Translations under genes and position numbers: made by a program | Assembly: GCF_008123515.1 (NCBI RefSeq) | Contig: NZ_VSSR01000020.1 | Coordinates: 45,614-109,613 of the forward strand | Source of the DNA: Bradyrhizobium cytisi | GTDB taxonomy: Bacteria > Pseudomonadota > Alphaproteobacteria > Rhizobiales > Xanthobacteraceae | Length of the DNA: 64,000 nt | Direction: 5' to 3' | Part shown: piece after piece, positions 15,642 to 24,588 of the stretch | Position numbering within the stretch: the first letter of the stretch is position 1 | Layout of the letters: every line of letters starts with the position of its first letter | The notes under the pieces: generated by a model | Database searches by the model: none | What the model was told of the DNA's origin: nothing | Seen by the model: the letters and a program-made list of their open reading frames with translations, nothing else

Positions 15642-16067
15642 TCAGCTGTTGCGCAGGCCGTCGGCGGCGCGTTTCCACTGGGAGACGTTGTCGGCGATCA
15701 TGCGGGTCGACTTCATCGCGGCCTGGCTGAGCTGGGCGTAGCCCGAGATCTCGCGCTGGACGCGCTGGCCTTCGGCATGCAGCAGGTCGCGCAGGCTCTC
15801 GAGCTCGGAGATCAGATTCTCGATCTCGGCGAGCGAGGTGCCGGCGACGCGCTGGATCAGCGAGTTGACGTTGGTGACGGTGGCTTCCGCGCTCGGATCG
15901 AGCGGCGGCGCGTCGGTGGTGGTGGTCGCGGCCGGCCGGCGCAGATAGGCGATGTCGTTGCGGACGAAATCGCGGATGCCGGCTTCGACTTCCGTCACGG
16001 CGGCGAGGTTGGTGTCGACCGTCTCGGTCTCGGTGGTCTCGGTCTTTTCCGGACGCATGGCGTTCAT
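15642..16067 (-). CDS. conserved hypothetical protein, helical
   Basis: A 141-residue acidic, soluble protein. The N-terminal third is Thr and Glu-rich (PEKTETTETETVDTN). The rest is predominantly helical, with a coiled-coil-like block LAEIENLISELESLRDLLHAEGQRVQREI, given here only by its position around residues 80-108, and an end SQWKRAADGLRNS. I do not recognise a named domain. The start at 16067 is supported by AGGGGAA, while 16193 has nothing comparable. It precedes the exported-protein gene 16240-17157 on the same strand but is separated from it by 172 bases. Confidence 0.7.
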   Translation of the reverse strand: MNAMRPEKTETTETETVDTNLAAVTEVEAGIRDFVRNDIAYLRRPAATTTTDAPPLDPSAEATVTNVNSLIQRVAGTSLAEIENLISELESLRDLLHAEGQRVQREISGYAQLSQAAMKSTRMIADNVSQWKRAADGLRNS

Positions 16068-16239
16068 CGTTATTCCCCTGTTCGCGTTGAGCGCAGCGCG
16101 AGTGTCCCCCGCACGACGATGGGTGTCAGGCCGGTGCATGAGGGCGTCCGATTTTGACCGCAACGGGGCCGAGATGCGGCAAGGGCGGACCATTCGGGGG
16201 TTTTGCCGTGGCGTATGGTTACGGGATTCTAAAGATGGC

Positions 16240-17157
16240 TCACCAGCTCTTCTTGAAGCCCGCGGTCAGGCTCTTGTTGATCGCGCCTTGCGAGGTCTCG
16301 CCGACCGAACCGGAGACGGTGACGTTGTCGAACAGCTTCTGCTCGGCGCCGAACTTGCGCAGCCATTTGTCGTCGGTGGTCGACATGGTCTGGCCGGCGG
16401 TGATGCTGGTACCGGTGTCGACGATCGTGACCTTGGCGGACTGGTCAGTCTCGTAATTGCGGGTGATGTGGCCGCCGACGCCGGGCAGCGCCGTGGTGCC
16501 TTGCTGGTTGACGCTGTAGCCGTTCTGGAGCGTCAGCGCATAATCGCCCGACAGCGGCACCGATTTGGTCAGCGACGCGCCAAGCTTGCTCTGCTCGGCG
16601 CCGGGATCGACGCGGGCTTCGACCGCAGTCTTGTCCCACACGGGGCCTGCGCCCGGCGCGGTCGCGGTGGCCCAAGCGCTGCCGGAGGATTGCGGCAGGT
16701 TGCCGCCATTAGCGGCCTTCTGCGCCATCAGCTCCGACATCGTGGTCGGCTCTTTCGCCACCGTCATGTCGGCGCCGATCCGGGTGTCCCAGAATGAGGA
16801 CACCGACTGCTTCACGGTCACGGCCGAGGAGCCGTTCGCGTTGGCATTGGTCGACCAGTTGATGCCGTTGTTGGCGGCGGCCTGCGCGCGCTTCTTGGCG
16901 GCGATGAGGTCGTTGAGCGTGCCGGCGTCGATGGCGAGCTGGCTCCAGTCGAGCTTGTCGACATCGATGCCTTTGAGCACGTCGGGGTCGTTGACATCGG
17001 CGGTCTCGGCGGCGTCGGCCTCCTCGTCTGGCGCGGTCGCGGCGGGGGCAGGGGAGAAGGGCGGGATGATCTGTGCCGGGGCTATCACCACCGAGCCGAA
17101 AATGAATGCGGCCGCCAGCGGCAGCCGGATCCAGCCAAAACCTGTCGAGAATTCCAT
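16240..17157 (-). CDS. exported protein, probable outer-membrane beta-barrel
   Basis: A 305-residue protein. A cleavable signal is likely (IRLPLAAAFIFGSVVIAPAQ, residues 10-29). An Ala/Pro/Asp-rich linker follows, then NDPDVLKGIDVDKLDWSQL. The second half alternates polar and non-polar residues and is rich in Gly, Ser and Thr, ending in SLTAGFKKSW. A terminal aromatic residue of this kind is typical of outer-membrane barrels. I cannot name the family. Upstream of the start lies a tandem 15-base repeat with TGGCGCCA palindromes (17210-17239), a candidate control site. Confidence 0.7.
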   Translation of the reverse strand: MEFSTGFGWIRLPLAAAFIFGSVVIAPAQIIPPFSPAPAATAPDEEADAAETADVNDPDVLKGIDVDKLDWSQLAIDAGTLNDLIAAKKRAQAAANNGINWSTNANANGSSAVTVKQSVSSFWDTRIGADMTVAKEPTTMSELMAQKAANGGNLPQSSGSAWATATAPGAGPVWDKTAVEARVDPGAEQSKLGASLTKSVPLSGDYALTLQNGYSVNQQGTTALPGVGGHITRNYETDQSAKVTIVDTGTSITAGQTMSTTDDKWLRKFGAEQKLFDNVTVSGSVGETSQGAINKSLTAGFKKSW

Positions 17158-17209
17158 GACCTTGCCCGCGAGCCCAGTTCGCGCACAGGATGCGGCGCTA
17201 TCGTCGCAA

Positions 17210-17239
17210 AATTGTGGCGCCAAGAATTGTGGCGCCAAG
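17210..17239. repeat. two tandem copies of a 15-base unit containing TGGCGCCA
   Basis: AATTGTGGCGCCAAG occurs twice back to back, each with the perfect palindrome TGGCGCCA. The pair lies 53-82 bases upstream of the minus-strand exported-protein start (17157). It could be an operator, or simple replication slippage. Confidence 0.6.
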
Positions 17240-17385
17240 AATGCCGAACCAACGGGCCGCGCACAAGACGCGCGCGCCCGATGACGAGCATCTCCACAAA
17301 AGCGTCCGGCGGGGCTGGAGGCCGGAACGCGTCGCGGGAGCATCAATCGACCGGTCCCGCATTGCGGAGCCCGTTGGTGTCTCCC

Positions 17386-17826
17386 TCAGCCGACGCCGGT
17401 CATCTTCGGCAGATGAATGGCGCGACCGAGTGCCTGCTCGACCAGGTCAAAAGTGTCGACCAGCACGCGCATGCTGATGAGACGGTCCGCCCTGAACTGG
17501 GCGAACTGCGCGACGCGCAAGCTGATCGGCTTGTCGGAGTCCAGCGCGGTGAGCGAATAGCGCAGCATCGAGGCGGCGGAATCGACGCCCAGCATGATGC
17601 TCTCGCGCTCGAAGCGGCGGACGCGGAAATTGTCGGCGAGCTGGCGGATGACCTGGAGCACGGCCGCCTTGCCCTGGCGCGCGCCGAGGAACGGAAACAT
17701 GTCGATCGGGCCATAGATCGCCCACTCGACGTCCTCGTCGATCAGGGCCTTGATGTCCTCGAAATGCCGGTCGTTGATCGCGCGGTGCAACGCACGCGAG
17801 AAACGCCAGAGGCTGTGCTCTGTCAT
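17386..17826 (-). CDS. NTF2-like (SnoaL) family protein
   Basis: A 146-residue cone-shaped alpha+beta fold protein. RALHRAINDRHFEDIKALIDEDVEWAIYG, described by its ends, is the classic NTF2/SnoaL opening. It is followed by FPFLGARQGKAAVLQVIRQL and a curved sheet ending MRVLVDTFDLVEQALGR. These proteins act as isomerases, hydrolases or ligand-binding modules, and nothing here specifies a substrate. The start at 17826 fits the domain boundary, and the frame to 17964 is not supported. It is divergent from the small exported protein at 18101. Confidence 0.85.
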   Translation of the reverse strand: MTEHSLWRFSRALHRAINDRHFEDIKALIDEDVEWAIYGPIDMFPFLGARQGKAAVLQVIRQLADNFRVRRFERESIMLGVDSAASMLRYSLTALDSDKPISLRVAQFAQFRADRLISMRVLVDTFDLVEQALGRAIHLPKMTGVG

Positions 17827-18100
17827 TTTGGGGCGTCCTGAAACTGGCTTGCAGAAAAACGGAAAACAACCCCATGCACAGTAAGGCGCGAGGCGGCTGC
17901 TCAATTCATTCGTGTACAAACAAAATAACCGTGATCTGCGAAAATGCAAATCACGATTTTGCAATGCACAATTGAGCGCACATTGTGAGATTTACAACAG
18001 AACCCCGTAATTTTACCGGGAGTCGGGTCGGTCCTCGTGTCGGGAACCCGAACCCGCCACATCAGTTGAGACGCTGACACCGCATCCGGAGACATCGCTC

Positions 18101-18337
18101 ATGAAATCGCCGCTCATCGCCATCACTGCCGCGCTTCTCGTGCTCGGCGCAACCTCCGGCGCCAACGCCAAGGGCTGCATCAAGGGCGCCGTCGTCGGCG
18201 GCGTCGCCGGTCATTATGCCGGCCACCACGGCGTCCTCGGCGCCGCCGCCGGCTGCCTCTACGGCAGGCACCATGCGAAGGAGCAGGAGAGGCAGCAGCA
18301 ACAGCAGAGCCAGGCGAACGGGCAGGGCAAGCTGTAA
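18101..18337 (+). CDS. small exported glycine-zipper-like protein
   Basis: A 78-residue protein with a clear signal peptide (SPLIAITAALLVLGATSGANA, cut near residue 23). The short mature domain is GCIKGAVVGGVAGHYAGHHG followed by VLGAAAGCLYGRHHAKE. The GxxxG spacing is that of glycine-zipper membrane segments, flanked by two cysteines and several histidines, with a Gln-rich tail. Similar proteins are widespread in Rhizobiales. No function is known, but envelope location is likely. Confidence 0.78.
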   Translation: MKSPLIAITAALLVLGATSGANAKGCIKGAVVGGVAGHYAGHHGVLGAAAGCLYGRHHAKEQERQQQQQSQANGQGKL

Positions 18338-18343
18338 ACCGTT

Positions 18344-18386
18344 GTCATTCCGGGGCGCCGCAAAGCGGCGAGCCCGGAATCCATCG
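18344..18386. repeat. GTCATTCCGGGGC palindromic repeat, copy 1
   Basis: GTCATTCCGGGGCGCCGCAAA is followed by GCGGCGAGCCCGGAATCCATC. The arms ATTCCGGG and CCCGGAAT form a hairpin with inner GCCGC/GCGGC. It lies between the convergent small exported gene and uvrB. A second copy is at 62235-62280. Confidence 0.85.
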
Positions 18387-18417
18387 CCACGACCAAGCGC
18401 GGACGATACTCCGTCGC

Positions 18418-21400
18418 CTACCTCTTCTTCCACCCCCCGCGCCGCCCCGGCATCCCACCGGTCGACTTCGGCGCCGGCCCGAACTCCGGCCCAGACTGCC
18501 GTGAATCCGTCGGCTGGATGATCCGGCTCTCGCGGCCGAACGGCTTCGCCGGCAGCGCGCGGTCTGCACGATACGGCAGCGACTCCGGCCCGTGCATCTC
18601 GTCGAGATGCGGCTTGCGGACTCTCGAGCCACCACCGGCACCACCCGTGGACCGCCCCTCACCCCGACCCTCTCCCCGTGAAGAACGGGCAGAGGGGGAG
18701 GAGGCACCGCTGCTGGCCTTGAGTGCAGCGGAGACAGTTTTTTTCTTCATCGCGCTGACCGGCAGGTTGGCGGCGTCGCCGTATTTCTTCGCTCCGGCAT
18801 AGGCGCCGGCCTTGCCTGCCACGGTGCGCTGCTTGACGGTGGGGTCGTCGACGACCGCAAGCTCGGTGGCGCGCAGGCGCTTGACCTCGTCGCGCAGGCG
18901 CGCGGCCTCCTCGAAGTTCAGATCGGCGGCGGCTTCGCGCATGCGGGTTTCCAGATCGGCGAGCACGGCTTCGAAATTGTGGCCGATCGAGATGACGTCG
19001 TCGGTCATGTCGTGGCCGCCGATCTCGACCAGCACATGGTCGCGCTCGTAGACGCTGTTCATGATGTCGCCGATCGACTTCTTGATGCTCTCCGGCGTGA
19101 TGCCATGCGCCGTGTTGTACTCGACCTGTTTTTCGCGGCGGCGGTCGGTTTCGGCGATGGCGCGCTCCATCGACCCCGTCATCTGGTCGGCGTAGAGGAT
19201 CACCTTGCCGTCGACGTTGCGCGCAGCGCGGCCGATGGTCTGAATCAAGGATGTTTCGCTGCGCAGAAAACCTTCCTTGTCGGCGTCGAGAATCGCGACC
19301 AGCGCGCATTCGGGAATGTCGAGGCCTTCGCGCAAGAGGTTGATGCCGACCAGCGCGTCGAACGCGCCGAGGCGCAAATCGCGGATGATCTCGATGCGCT
19401 CGATGGTATCGATATCGCTGTGCATGTAGCGGACGCGAATGCCCTGCTCATGCAGATATTCGGTGAGGTCCTCCGCCATGCGCTTGGTCAACACCGTGAT
19501 CAGCGAGCGATAGCCGGCTTGCGCCGTGGCGCGCACCTCGCCGACGAGATCGTCGACCTGGGTGCGGGCGGGGCGGATGTTGACGGGAGGATCAATCAGC
19601 CCGGTCGGGCGGATCACCTGCTCGACGAACACGCCGCCGCTCTCGTTGATCTCCCAGGCGCTGGGCGTGGCCGAGACCGCGACTGTCTGCGGCCGCATCA
19701 TGTCCCATTCCTCGAAGCGCAGCGGGCGGTTGTCCATGCAGGAGGGCAGGCGGAAGCCGTATTCGGCCAGCGTCGCCTTGCGGCGGAAGTCGCCGCGGAA
19801 CATGCCGCCGATCTGCGGCACGGTGACGTGGCTCTCGTCGGCGAACACCAGCGCGTTGTCGGGAACGTATTCGAACAGCGTCGGCGGCGGCTCGCCGGGC
19901 AGGCGGCCGGTGAGATAGCGCGAATAGTTCTCGATGCCAGCGCAGCTTCCCGTCGCCTCCATCATCTCGAGGTCGAAGGTGGTGCGCTGCTCCAGCCGCT
20001 GCGCTTCCAGCAGGCGTCCCTGGTCGTGCAGCTGGTCGAGCCGCTGCTTCAGCTCGGATTTGATCGACTTGATCGCCTGCACCAGCGTCGGACGCGGCGT
20101 CACATAGTGCGAATTGGCGTACATCTTGATGAATTCGAGCTCGTCCTGCTTGTGGCCGGTGAGCGGATCGAATTCCTCGATGTTCTCGATGGTGTCGCCG
20201 AACAGGTTCACGCGCCAGGCCCGGTCCTCATAGTGCGCCGGGAAGATGTCGATGACGTCGCCGCGCACGCGAAACGTGCCGCGGGTGAAATCGGCTTGCG
20301 TCCGCTTGTACTGGAGCGCGACGAGGTCGGCGATGAGCTGGCGCTGGTCGATGCGCTCGCCCTTCTTCAGCGCAAAGGTCATCGCGGTGTAGGTCTCGAC
20401 CGAGCCGATACCGTAGATGCAGGACACCGAGGCGACGATGATGACGTCGTCGCGTTCGAGCAGCGCGCGCGTCGCCGAGTGACGCATGCGGTCGATCTGC
20501 TCGTTGATCGAGGAGTCCTTCTCGATATAGGTGTCGGTGCGCGGGACATACGCTTCCGGCTGGTAGTAGTCGTAATACGAGACGAAATACTCGACCGCGT
20601 TGTCGGGGAAGAAGCTCTTGAACTCGCCATAGAGCTGGGCGGCGAGCGTCTTGTTCGGCGCCAGGATGATGGCGGGCCGCTGCGTCGCCTCGATCACCTT
20701 GGCCATGGTGTAGGTCTTGCCCGAGCCGGTGACGCCCAGCAGCACCTGCGAACGGTCGTTGCGCCGGATGCCTTCGACCAGCTCGGCGATCGCGGTCGGC
20801 TGGTCGCCGCGCGGCTCGTATTCCGACTTGATCTCGAAGCGCACGCCGCCTTCGGACTTTTCCGGCCGCGGCGGCCGGTGCGGGGTCCACACTTTGGTGG
20901 AGCCGTCATCCTTCCGGAACTCCGGCCGGCCCTCGCGGATCAGCGATTCCAGCGCTTCCGCGGTCGCCTTGACGCCGAGCGCCTCCATCTTGTTGCGCGG
21001 CGGGCGCGCCATCGCCTCGGCGTCGTCCTCCTCGGTGGGAAGGCCGAGCTGGCGGGCCAGTTCCGGATCGAGCGTCGGGATCGTGGCCGCGGTTCCGTAA
21101 TTGGCCTGCGGCGCCTCTTCAAACGCACCGGTCTCTCCGCTCCCTCCCCCCTTGGTCGGGGAGGGGGGTAAACCACGAGTCGCGCTGCCCGACGCGATGT
21201 CCTGCGGAAACTCCTTCGGTGTCGAGGCGCGCGCCCGATGCGCGGCGGCCTCGCCTCCGGCGCGGCGGTCGCGCGAATTGTCCGGCGGCGGCTGCAGGCC
21301 GGTGCCGGATCCAAGCCCGGCATCGCCGCGATTGATCGCGGGATTGAGCAGTTCGGCCAGGGCCGGTCCGATCGGCTGCACGTCGGGCCGATGGGCCTTC

Positions 21401-21453
21401 GAGTTCGGAGCTTTGGATTTAGGAGATTTTGGGGGAGCAGGTTTCTTCGCCAT
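18418..21453 (-). CDS. uvrB: UvrABC excinuclease subunit B, with long extra N- and C-terminal tails
   Basis: The damage-verifying helicase-like subunit of nucleotide excision repair, working with UvrA and UvrC. The conserved protein starts near residue 206 ([17 protein letters not shown]). Walker A GVTGSGKT is at about 240-247, and the beta-hairpin [21 protein letters not shown], the DESH box, [13 protein letters not shown] and the UVR domain ([19 protein letters not shown]) near 880 follow. The 1011-residue length compares with about 670 in E. coli. About 200 N-terminal and 110 C-terminal residues are disordered, and both tails hold stretches encoded by intergenic-type repeats ([17 protein letters not shown] and [17 protein letters not shown]). 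The ATG at 21453 is the only in-frame start before the tail. It is monocistronic. Confidence 0.95.
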   Translation of the reverse strand: MAKKPAPPKSPKSKAPNSKAHRPDVQPIGPALAELLNPAINRGDAGLGSGTGLQPPPDNSRDRRAGGEAAAHRARASTPKEFPQDIASGSATRGLPPSPTKGGGSGETGAFEEAPQANYGTAATIPTLDPELARQLGLPTEEDDAEAMARPPRNKMEALGVKATAEALESLIREGRPEFRKDDGSTKVWTPHRPPRPEKSEGGVRFEIKSEYEPRGDQPTAIAELVEGIRRNDRSQVLLGVTGSGKTYTMAKVIEATQRPAIILAPNKTLAAQLYGEFKSFFPDNAVEYFVSYYDYYQPEAYVPRTDTYIEKDSSINEQIDRMRHSATRALLERDDVIIVASVSCIYGIGSVETYTAMTFALKKGERIDQRQLIADLVALQYKRTQADFTRGTFRVRGDVIDIFPAHYEDRAWRVNLFGDTIENIEEFDPLTGHKQDELEFIKMYANSHYVTPRPTLVQAIKSIKSELKQRLDQLHDQGRLLEAQRLEQRTTFDLEMMEATGSCAGIENYSRYLTGRLPGEPPPTLFEYVPDNALVFADESHVTVPQIGGMFRGDFRRKATLAEYGFRLPSCMDNRPLRFEEWDMMRPQTVAVSATPSAWEINESGGVFVEQVIRPTGLIDPPVNIRPARTQVDDLVGEVRATAQAGYRSLITVLTKRMAEDLTEYLHEQGIRVRYMHSDIDTIERIEIIRDLRLGAFDALVGINLLREGLDIPECALVAILDADKEGFLRSETSLIQTIGRAARNVDGKVILYADQMTGSMERAIAETDRRREKQVEYNTAHGITPESIKKSIGDIMNSVYERDHVLVEIGGHDMTDDVISIGHNFEAVLADLETRMREAAADLNFEEAARLRDEVKRLRATELAVVDDPTVKQRTVAGKAGAYAGAKKYGDAANLPVSAMKKKTVSAALKASSGASSPSARSSRGEGRGEGRSTGGAGGGSRVRKPHLDEMHGPESLPYRADRALPAKPFGRESRIIQPTDSRQSGPEFGPAPKSTGGMPGRRGGWKKR
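18655..18703. repeat. CCCCTCACCCC...CTCTCCCCGT repeat half inside uvrB
   Basis: CCCCTCACCCCGACCCTCTCC, then CCGTGAAGAACGGGCAGAGGG, matches the right arm of the intergenic family seen at 23291, 28737 and 51834. Here it lies in frame within the uvrB 3' region and encodes [17 protein letters not shown]. It shows that such elements can be tolerated inside a coding sequence. Confidence 0.8.
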
Positions 21454-21560
21454 GAGGCGAATATGGGACGAGTCCGCCCCTCAGAAAAGAGCGAATGCCC
21501 GTCCGTGCGCAGGCTGCTGACAGCAGTTTGGCAGCAGGGCCATCGTTCAGCGGTTTCGCC

Positions 21561-21791
21561 TCACGCCGCCGGCAGCGGTCCTTCGCCGTCCACGACCGGA
21601 AGACGCGGCTCGAGGATGTCGAGATGGATCCCACCGCAATCGGTGCAGCGCATGGTCCAGTACTCGCACCCGGCGCGGCCGCCGATCACACGGAGCACCG
21701 TGAGATCGCCGTCACATTCCGGGCATATCGCCAGTACCTTGCGCGAATAAATTCGCGGCCGCGGCGCGCCTTCGAAGTCGATGACTGACAT
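21561..21791 (-). CDS. small zinc-ribbon protein
   Basis: A 76-residue soluble protein. Two CxxC pairs (CPEC at about residue 23 and CTDC at about 49) flank a short sheet, TVLRVIGGRAGCEYWTMR. This is the geometry of a zinc ribbon, and the end LPVVDGEGPLPAA is flexible. No catalytic motif is visible. A structural, nucleic-acid or protein-binding role is possible but cannot be decided from sequence. GGGGAC lies upstream of the start. It is separated from the next gene (21853-22080) by 61 bases on the same strand, so the two may be co-transcribed. Confidence 0.75.
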   Translation of the reverse strand: MSVIDFEGAPRPRIYSRKVLAICPECDGDLTVLRVIGGRAGCEYWTMRCTDCGGIHLDILEPRLPVVDGEGPLPAA

Positions 21792-21852
21792 GAACCGGTG
21801 TCCCCCCTGTTACGCCACGCTGTCGCTCAGCCCTGTTGCCGTCTCGCTGGGT

Positions 21853-22080
21853 CTATTCGTCGTCGCCCTCGTCGGCACGCCGGCGGAAGCGGTCGATGTG
21901 ATGCTTGGCATCGGCGATCGCGGCGTCGGGATCGGGCCAGGCGAAGCCGACTTCCATGGCCGGAAACAGCACGCCGTCGATGGCAACCGGGCTGAAATCG
22001 GCGCGCCGGATCCGGGCGTGCCACAGTCCCTTGCCAGCTTCGAAGGATTCGATGTCAAAGCCGTCGTAAAGGGTCGTCAT
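21853..22080 (-). CDS. conserved hypothetical protein
   Basis: A 75-residue acidic protein, MTTLYDGFDIESFEAGKGLW at the start. Its sequence GVLFPAMEVGFAWPDPDAAIADAKHHIDR suggests a small beta-sheet followed by a helix, a pattern seen in short proteins often placed beside zinc-ribbon genes in rhizobia. I do not recognise a family with known function. A GGGGA site lies eleven bases before the ATG. It precedes the zinc-ribbon gene on the same strand, which makes a two-gene unit plausible. Confidence 0.7.
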   Translation of the reverse strand: MTTLYDGFDIESFEAGKGLWHARIRRADFSPVAIDGVLFPAMEVGFAWPDPDAAIADAKHHIDRFRRRADEGDDE

Positions 22081-22192
22081 TGGTAGTCCCCAAATGCTCT
22101 CTTGTCGGAGGGTTAGACGACCACGTTTGCGGATTTTGAGATGTGAAGCCGTTCACAAGCGGCCGGCTTTTTCACCCCGAAAGGGTGATGGG

Positions 22193-22258
22193 CCAGAGCG
22201 TTTTCGAGCGAAGTGGATACCGGTTCGCGTAAAGAAAACGCGTCAAAACAAGAATCTA
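22193..22258. repeat. AGAGCGTTTTCGAGCGAAGTG dispersed repeat
   Basis: The segment AGAGCGTTTTCGAGCGAAGT, then GGATACCGGTTCGCG and AAGAAAACGCGTCAAAACAA, is one I recognise as a widely dispersed intergenic element in Bradyrhizobium and relatives. The arms CGTTTTC and GAAAACG pair. It overlaps the last bases of the LysR gene, including its TAG stop (22256-22258). No second copy is in this window. Confidence 0.7.
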
Positions 22259-23176
22259 GCCCCGTCCGGTGGCGCGCCCGGACCGCCGCGGCCGGGCCGC
22301 GGGTTCCGCCGCGGCCCGCATGATCCAGCGGCGGAACGCGGCAAAGTCGCGCTGCTCGGTCTGAAAGCTGCGGTAGAGCAGATACCAGCGCATGCCCTTG
22401 GGCACCGAGAGGTCGAATGGCGCGATCAGGCGTCCGGCGGCGAGGTCGTCGTCGATATAGGGCCGGATGCCCATGGCGATGCCGAGCCCGTCAACGGCGG
22501 CCTGGAGCGCCTGGCCGTAAAACTGGAACTCCGGCCCGCGCGCGTTGATGCGGGGGAGGGCGGCGGCCTTGAGCCAGAGCGGCCAGTCCTCCGGCGAATG
22601 CGTGACGCGGATCAGGCTCGGGCCCTTGAGATCGGCGGGGCGCTTCAGGCTGGCGGCGAGGCGGGGCACGCAGACCGGCGTGAGGTCGCCGGCGAACAGC
22701 GGCTCAGCAACCAGCCCCGGCCAGTCGCCGGTGCCGAGCTTGATGCCGCAGCTCCAGTCCTCGCCGAATGCGACCTCGGCGCCGCCGGTGGTGAAACGCA
22801 CCTCGATGTCGGGCTCCTCATTGCGAAACTCCGACAGCCGCGGGATCAGCCAGCGCATCGCGAAGGTGTGGCCGACGCCGATGGTGAGCACGCGGACGCC
22901 GGAGGGTGCCGTGACCTGCGCGGTGAGGCTTGCGAGCGCATCGAAGATCGGCGTCAGCCCGCTCTGATAGGCGCGGCCTGCCGGCGTCAGGACGAGCTTG
23001 TTGGCCTTGCGCTCGAACAGTGCGACGCCGAGCCGCTCTTCCAGCAGATGCACCATGCGGCTGACGGCGGCCGCCGACACGCTCAGCTCGACGCCGGCAG
23101 CGGCAAAGCTGCCGGTCCGCGCCGCCGCCTCGAATGCCTTGATGCCGTTGAGAAAGAGCAGCCGCCGCAAATGCAA
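22256..23176 (-). CDS. LysR family transcriptional regulator (GcvA-like)
   Basis: A 306-residue LysR-type regulator. The N-terminal winged helix is clear (LNGIKAFEAAARTGSFAAAGVELSVSAAAVS, given by its ends at residues 9-40, then LEERLGVALFERK). The effector domain begins LTIGVGHTFAMRWLIPRL and includes DWSCGIKLGTGDWPGL, a pattern typical of the GcvA subgroup, which often controls amino-acid or amidase genes. The C-terminus is Arg and Gly-rich and its stop lies in a dispersed repeat. It is divergent from the TauE exporter gene, a likely but unproven target. The intergenic space is mostly taken by another repeat. Confidence 0.92.
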   Translation of the reverse strand: MHLRRLLFLNGIKAFEAAARTGSFAAAGVELSVSAAAVSRMVHLLEERLGVALFERKANKLVLTPAGRAYQSGLTPIFDALASLTAQVTAPSGVRVLTIGVGHTFAMRWLIPRLSEFRNEEPDIEVRFTTGGAEVAFGEDWSCGIKLGTGDWPGLVAEPLFAGDLTPVCVPRLAASLKRPADLKGPSLIRVTHSPEDWPLWLKAAALPRINARGPEFQFYGQALQAAVDGLGIAMGIRPYIDDDLAAGRLIAPFDLSVPKGMRWYLLYRSFQTEQRDFAAFRRWIMRAAAEPAARPRRSGRATGRG

Positions 23177-23290
23177 ACACCCTCAGGAAAGCTGATGCCA
23201 GGCCAAGATAACTCAGTTTGCGAAGCAGGGGCAAGCGAGGCACAAACATCAGCGTAATTCATGCTGATTTGTTGCGGCGGAGGCGGTGCC

Positions 23291-23437
23291 CTTCGCCTCT
23301 CCCCGCCTGCGGGGAGAGGCCGGAATTTGCGAGAGCAAATTCCGGGTGAGGGGGACCCTCCGCGAGTCCAGCTGGCAGCTCCCTTGCGGAGACTCCCCCT
23401 CACCCCACCCTCTCCCCGCAAGCGGGGCGAGGGAGAC
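23291..23437. repeat. CTCTCCCCGC...GGGGAGAG palindromic repeat, full copy
   Basis: It starts CTTCGCCTCTCCCCGCCTGC, then GGGGAGAGGCCGGAATTTGC and GAGAGCAAATTCCGGGTGAG. It ends with CCCCCTCACCCCACCCTCTCC and CCGCAAGCGGGGCGAGGGA. It fills the gap between the LysR gene and the TauE gene and leaves little room for promoters. Other full copies are at 28464-28778 (split) and 51834-51987. Confidence 0.9.
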
Positions 23438-23482
23438 GAACAGCTTGCGTCCCTTACTCGCCCACCACAGGAGAACCCCTTC

Positions 23483-24262
23483 GTGACGTCCATCATGATC
23501 GCTGCCCTTGGATTGCTGATGGTCGCCACCGCGTTCCTGTCGGGGCTGTTCGGCATGGCGGGCGGGCTGATCCTGATCGGCGTGCTGCTGGCCTTGATGC
23601 CGCTGCCGACCGCGATGGTGCTGCATGCGATCACGCAGATGGCCTCGAATGGCTGGCGCGCGCTGCTGTGGCGCGCGCATATCCGCTGGCGGCCGGTCGC
23701 GAACTACATGGTCGGCGCCGCCATCGCGCTGGCGGCCTGGTCGCTCACCCGCTACGTGCCGGACAAGCCGATGGCGCTGCTGATGCTCGGCGCCACGCCG
23801 TTCATGGCACGGTTGCTGCCGACCAATATCAAGCCCGATCCGGATCGCCTCTGGCAGGGTAGCGTTTACGGCACGATCTGCATGGGCCTGATGCTGATGA
23901 CCGGCGTCTCCGGTCCGCTGCTCGACACCTTCTTTCTCGGCGGCGATTTCGGCCGGCGCGAGAAGGTCGCGACCAAGGCGATGTGCCAGCTCGTCAGTCA
24001 CTTCACCAAGCTGATCTATTTCGGCGGCGTCATCGACCAGCCCGCCACGCTCGATCCCGTGCTCGCGGGCGTCGCGATCGCAGCCTCGATGCTCGGCACC
24101 ACGCTGGCGCGGCGCATTCTCGAAGCCATGACCGACCAGCAGTTCGTGGCCTGGTCGAACAAGCTGATCTCCACCATCGCCTGCTACTACATCGCCTATG
24201 GCGGCTGGCTGCTGGTTCGCACGCCGGTGCTGGCGACTTTCGACAAGGGAGGTTTACAATGA
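23483..24262 (+). CDS. sulfite exporter TauE/SafE family membrane protein
   Basis: A 259-residue inner-membrane protein with seven or eight predicted helices. It opens with a TauE-type motif (LLMVATAFLSGLFGMAGGLILIGVLL, in part), and the second repeat has GLMLMTGVSGPLLDTFFLGGDF. These two halves with Gly-rich loops are diagnostic for TauE/SafE, which export organosulphonates, sulphite or similar anions. The start is GTG at 23483, nine bases after AGGAGA. The upstream frame to 23261 merely translates a repeat. The stop overlaps the next gene (ATGA), so the two are coupled. Confidence 0.88.
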   Translation: MTSIMIAALGLLMVATAFLSGLFGMAGGLILIGVLLALMPLPTAMVLHAITQMASNGWRALLWRAHIRWRPVANYMVGAAIALAAWSLTRYVPDKPMALLMLGATPFMARLLPTNIKPDPDRLWQGSVYGTICMGLMLMTGVSGPLLDTFFLGGDFGRREKVATKAMCQLVSHFTKLIYFGGVIDQPATLDPVLAGVAIAASMLGTTLARRILEAMTDQQFVAWSNKLISTIACYYIAYGGWLLVRTPVLATFDKGGLQ

Positions 24263-24489
24263 GCGAAACCGCCGATCCGCTGGTGCTGGACTTCGTCGAA
24301 TGGATCGCGCGCGAGCCGCGCGCCTATGCCGAGGTGATCGCGACCTGGAAGACCTCGTGCCCGCGGCTCACGATCTGGGAGGACGCCGCCGACCGCGGTT
24401 TCGTCGCGCGCGAGACGCTGCCCGGCATCGGCCTGATCATCGCGGTGACGGAAGACGGCGAAAGGCTGCTGCGAACCAACGGGCGGTGA
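24259..24489 (+). CDS. conserved hypothetical protein coupled to the TauE exporter
   Basis: A 76-residue protein, DPLVLDFVEWIAREPRAYAEV then WKTSCPRLTIWEDAADRGFVA and IIAVTEDGERLLRTNGR. The helix-helix-beta arrangement with a final DGERLL element is reminiscent of a winged-helix DNA-binding domain. The similarity is weak, and I do not assign a function. The start overlaps the exporter stop (ATGA) and has AAGGGAGG upstream, so it is the second cistron of this operon. A GST gene follows after a repeat. Confidence 0.75.
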   Translation: MSETADPLVLDFVEWIAREPRAYAEVIATWKTSCPRLTIWEDAADRGFVARETLPGIGLIIAVTEDGERLLRTNGR

Positions 24490-24498
24490 CGCCACAAC

Positions 24499-24580
24499 GT
24501 CATTGCGAGCGCGAGCGAAGCAATCCAGAATGTCTCCGCAGCGGCAGACTGGATTGCGTCGCTGCGCTCGCAATGACGGA
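24499..24580. repeat. TCATTGCGAGCG...CGCTCGCAATGACG palindromic repeat
   Basis: It starts GTCATTGCGAGCGCGAGCGA and AGCAATCCAGAATG, and ends CTGGATTGCGTCGC and GCGCTCGCAATGACG. The outer arms are perfectly complementary and the whole folds into one long stem. It is a type of dispersed element that I know from alphaproteobacterial genomes. Confidence 0.88.
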
Positions 24581-24588
24581 ACTCCAAT

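Noticed and set aside
18979..21171. A 730-codon plus-strand frame opposite uvrB
   Set aside because: It is the antisense of uvrB in a GC-rich genome, with no SD, no domain and a His/Asp/Val-rich shadow composition.
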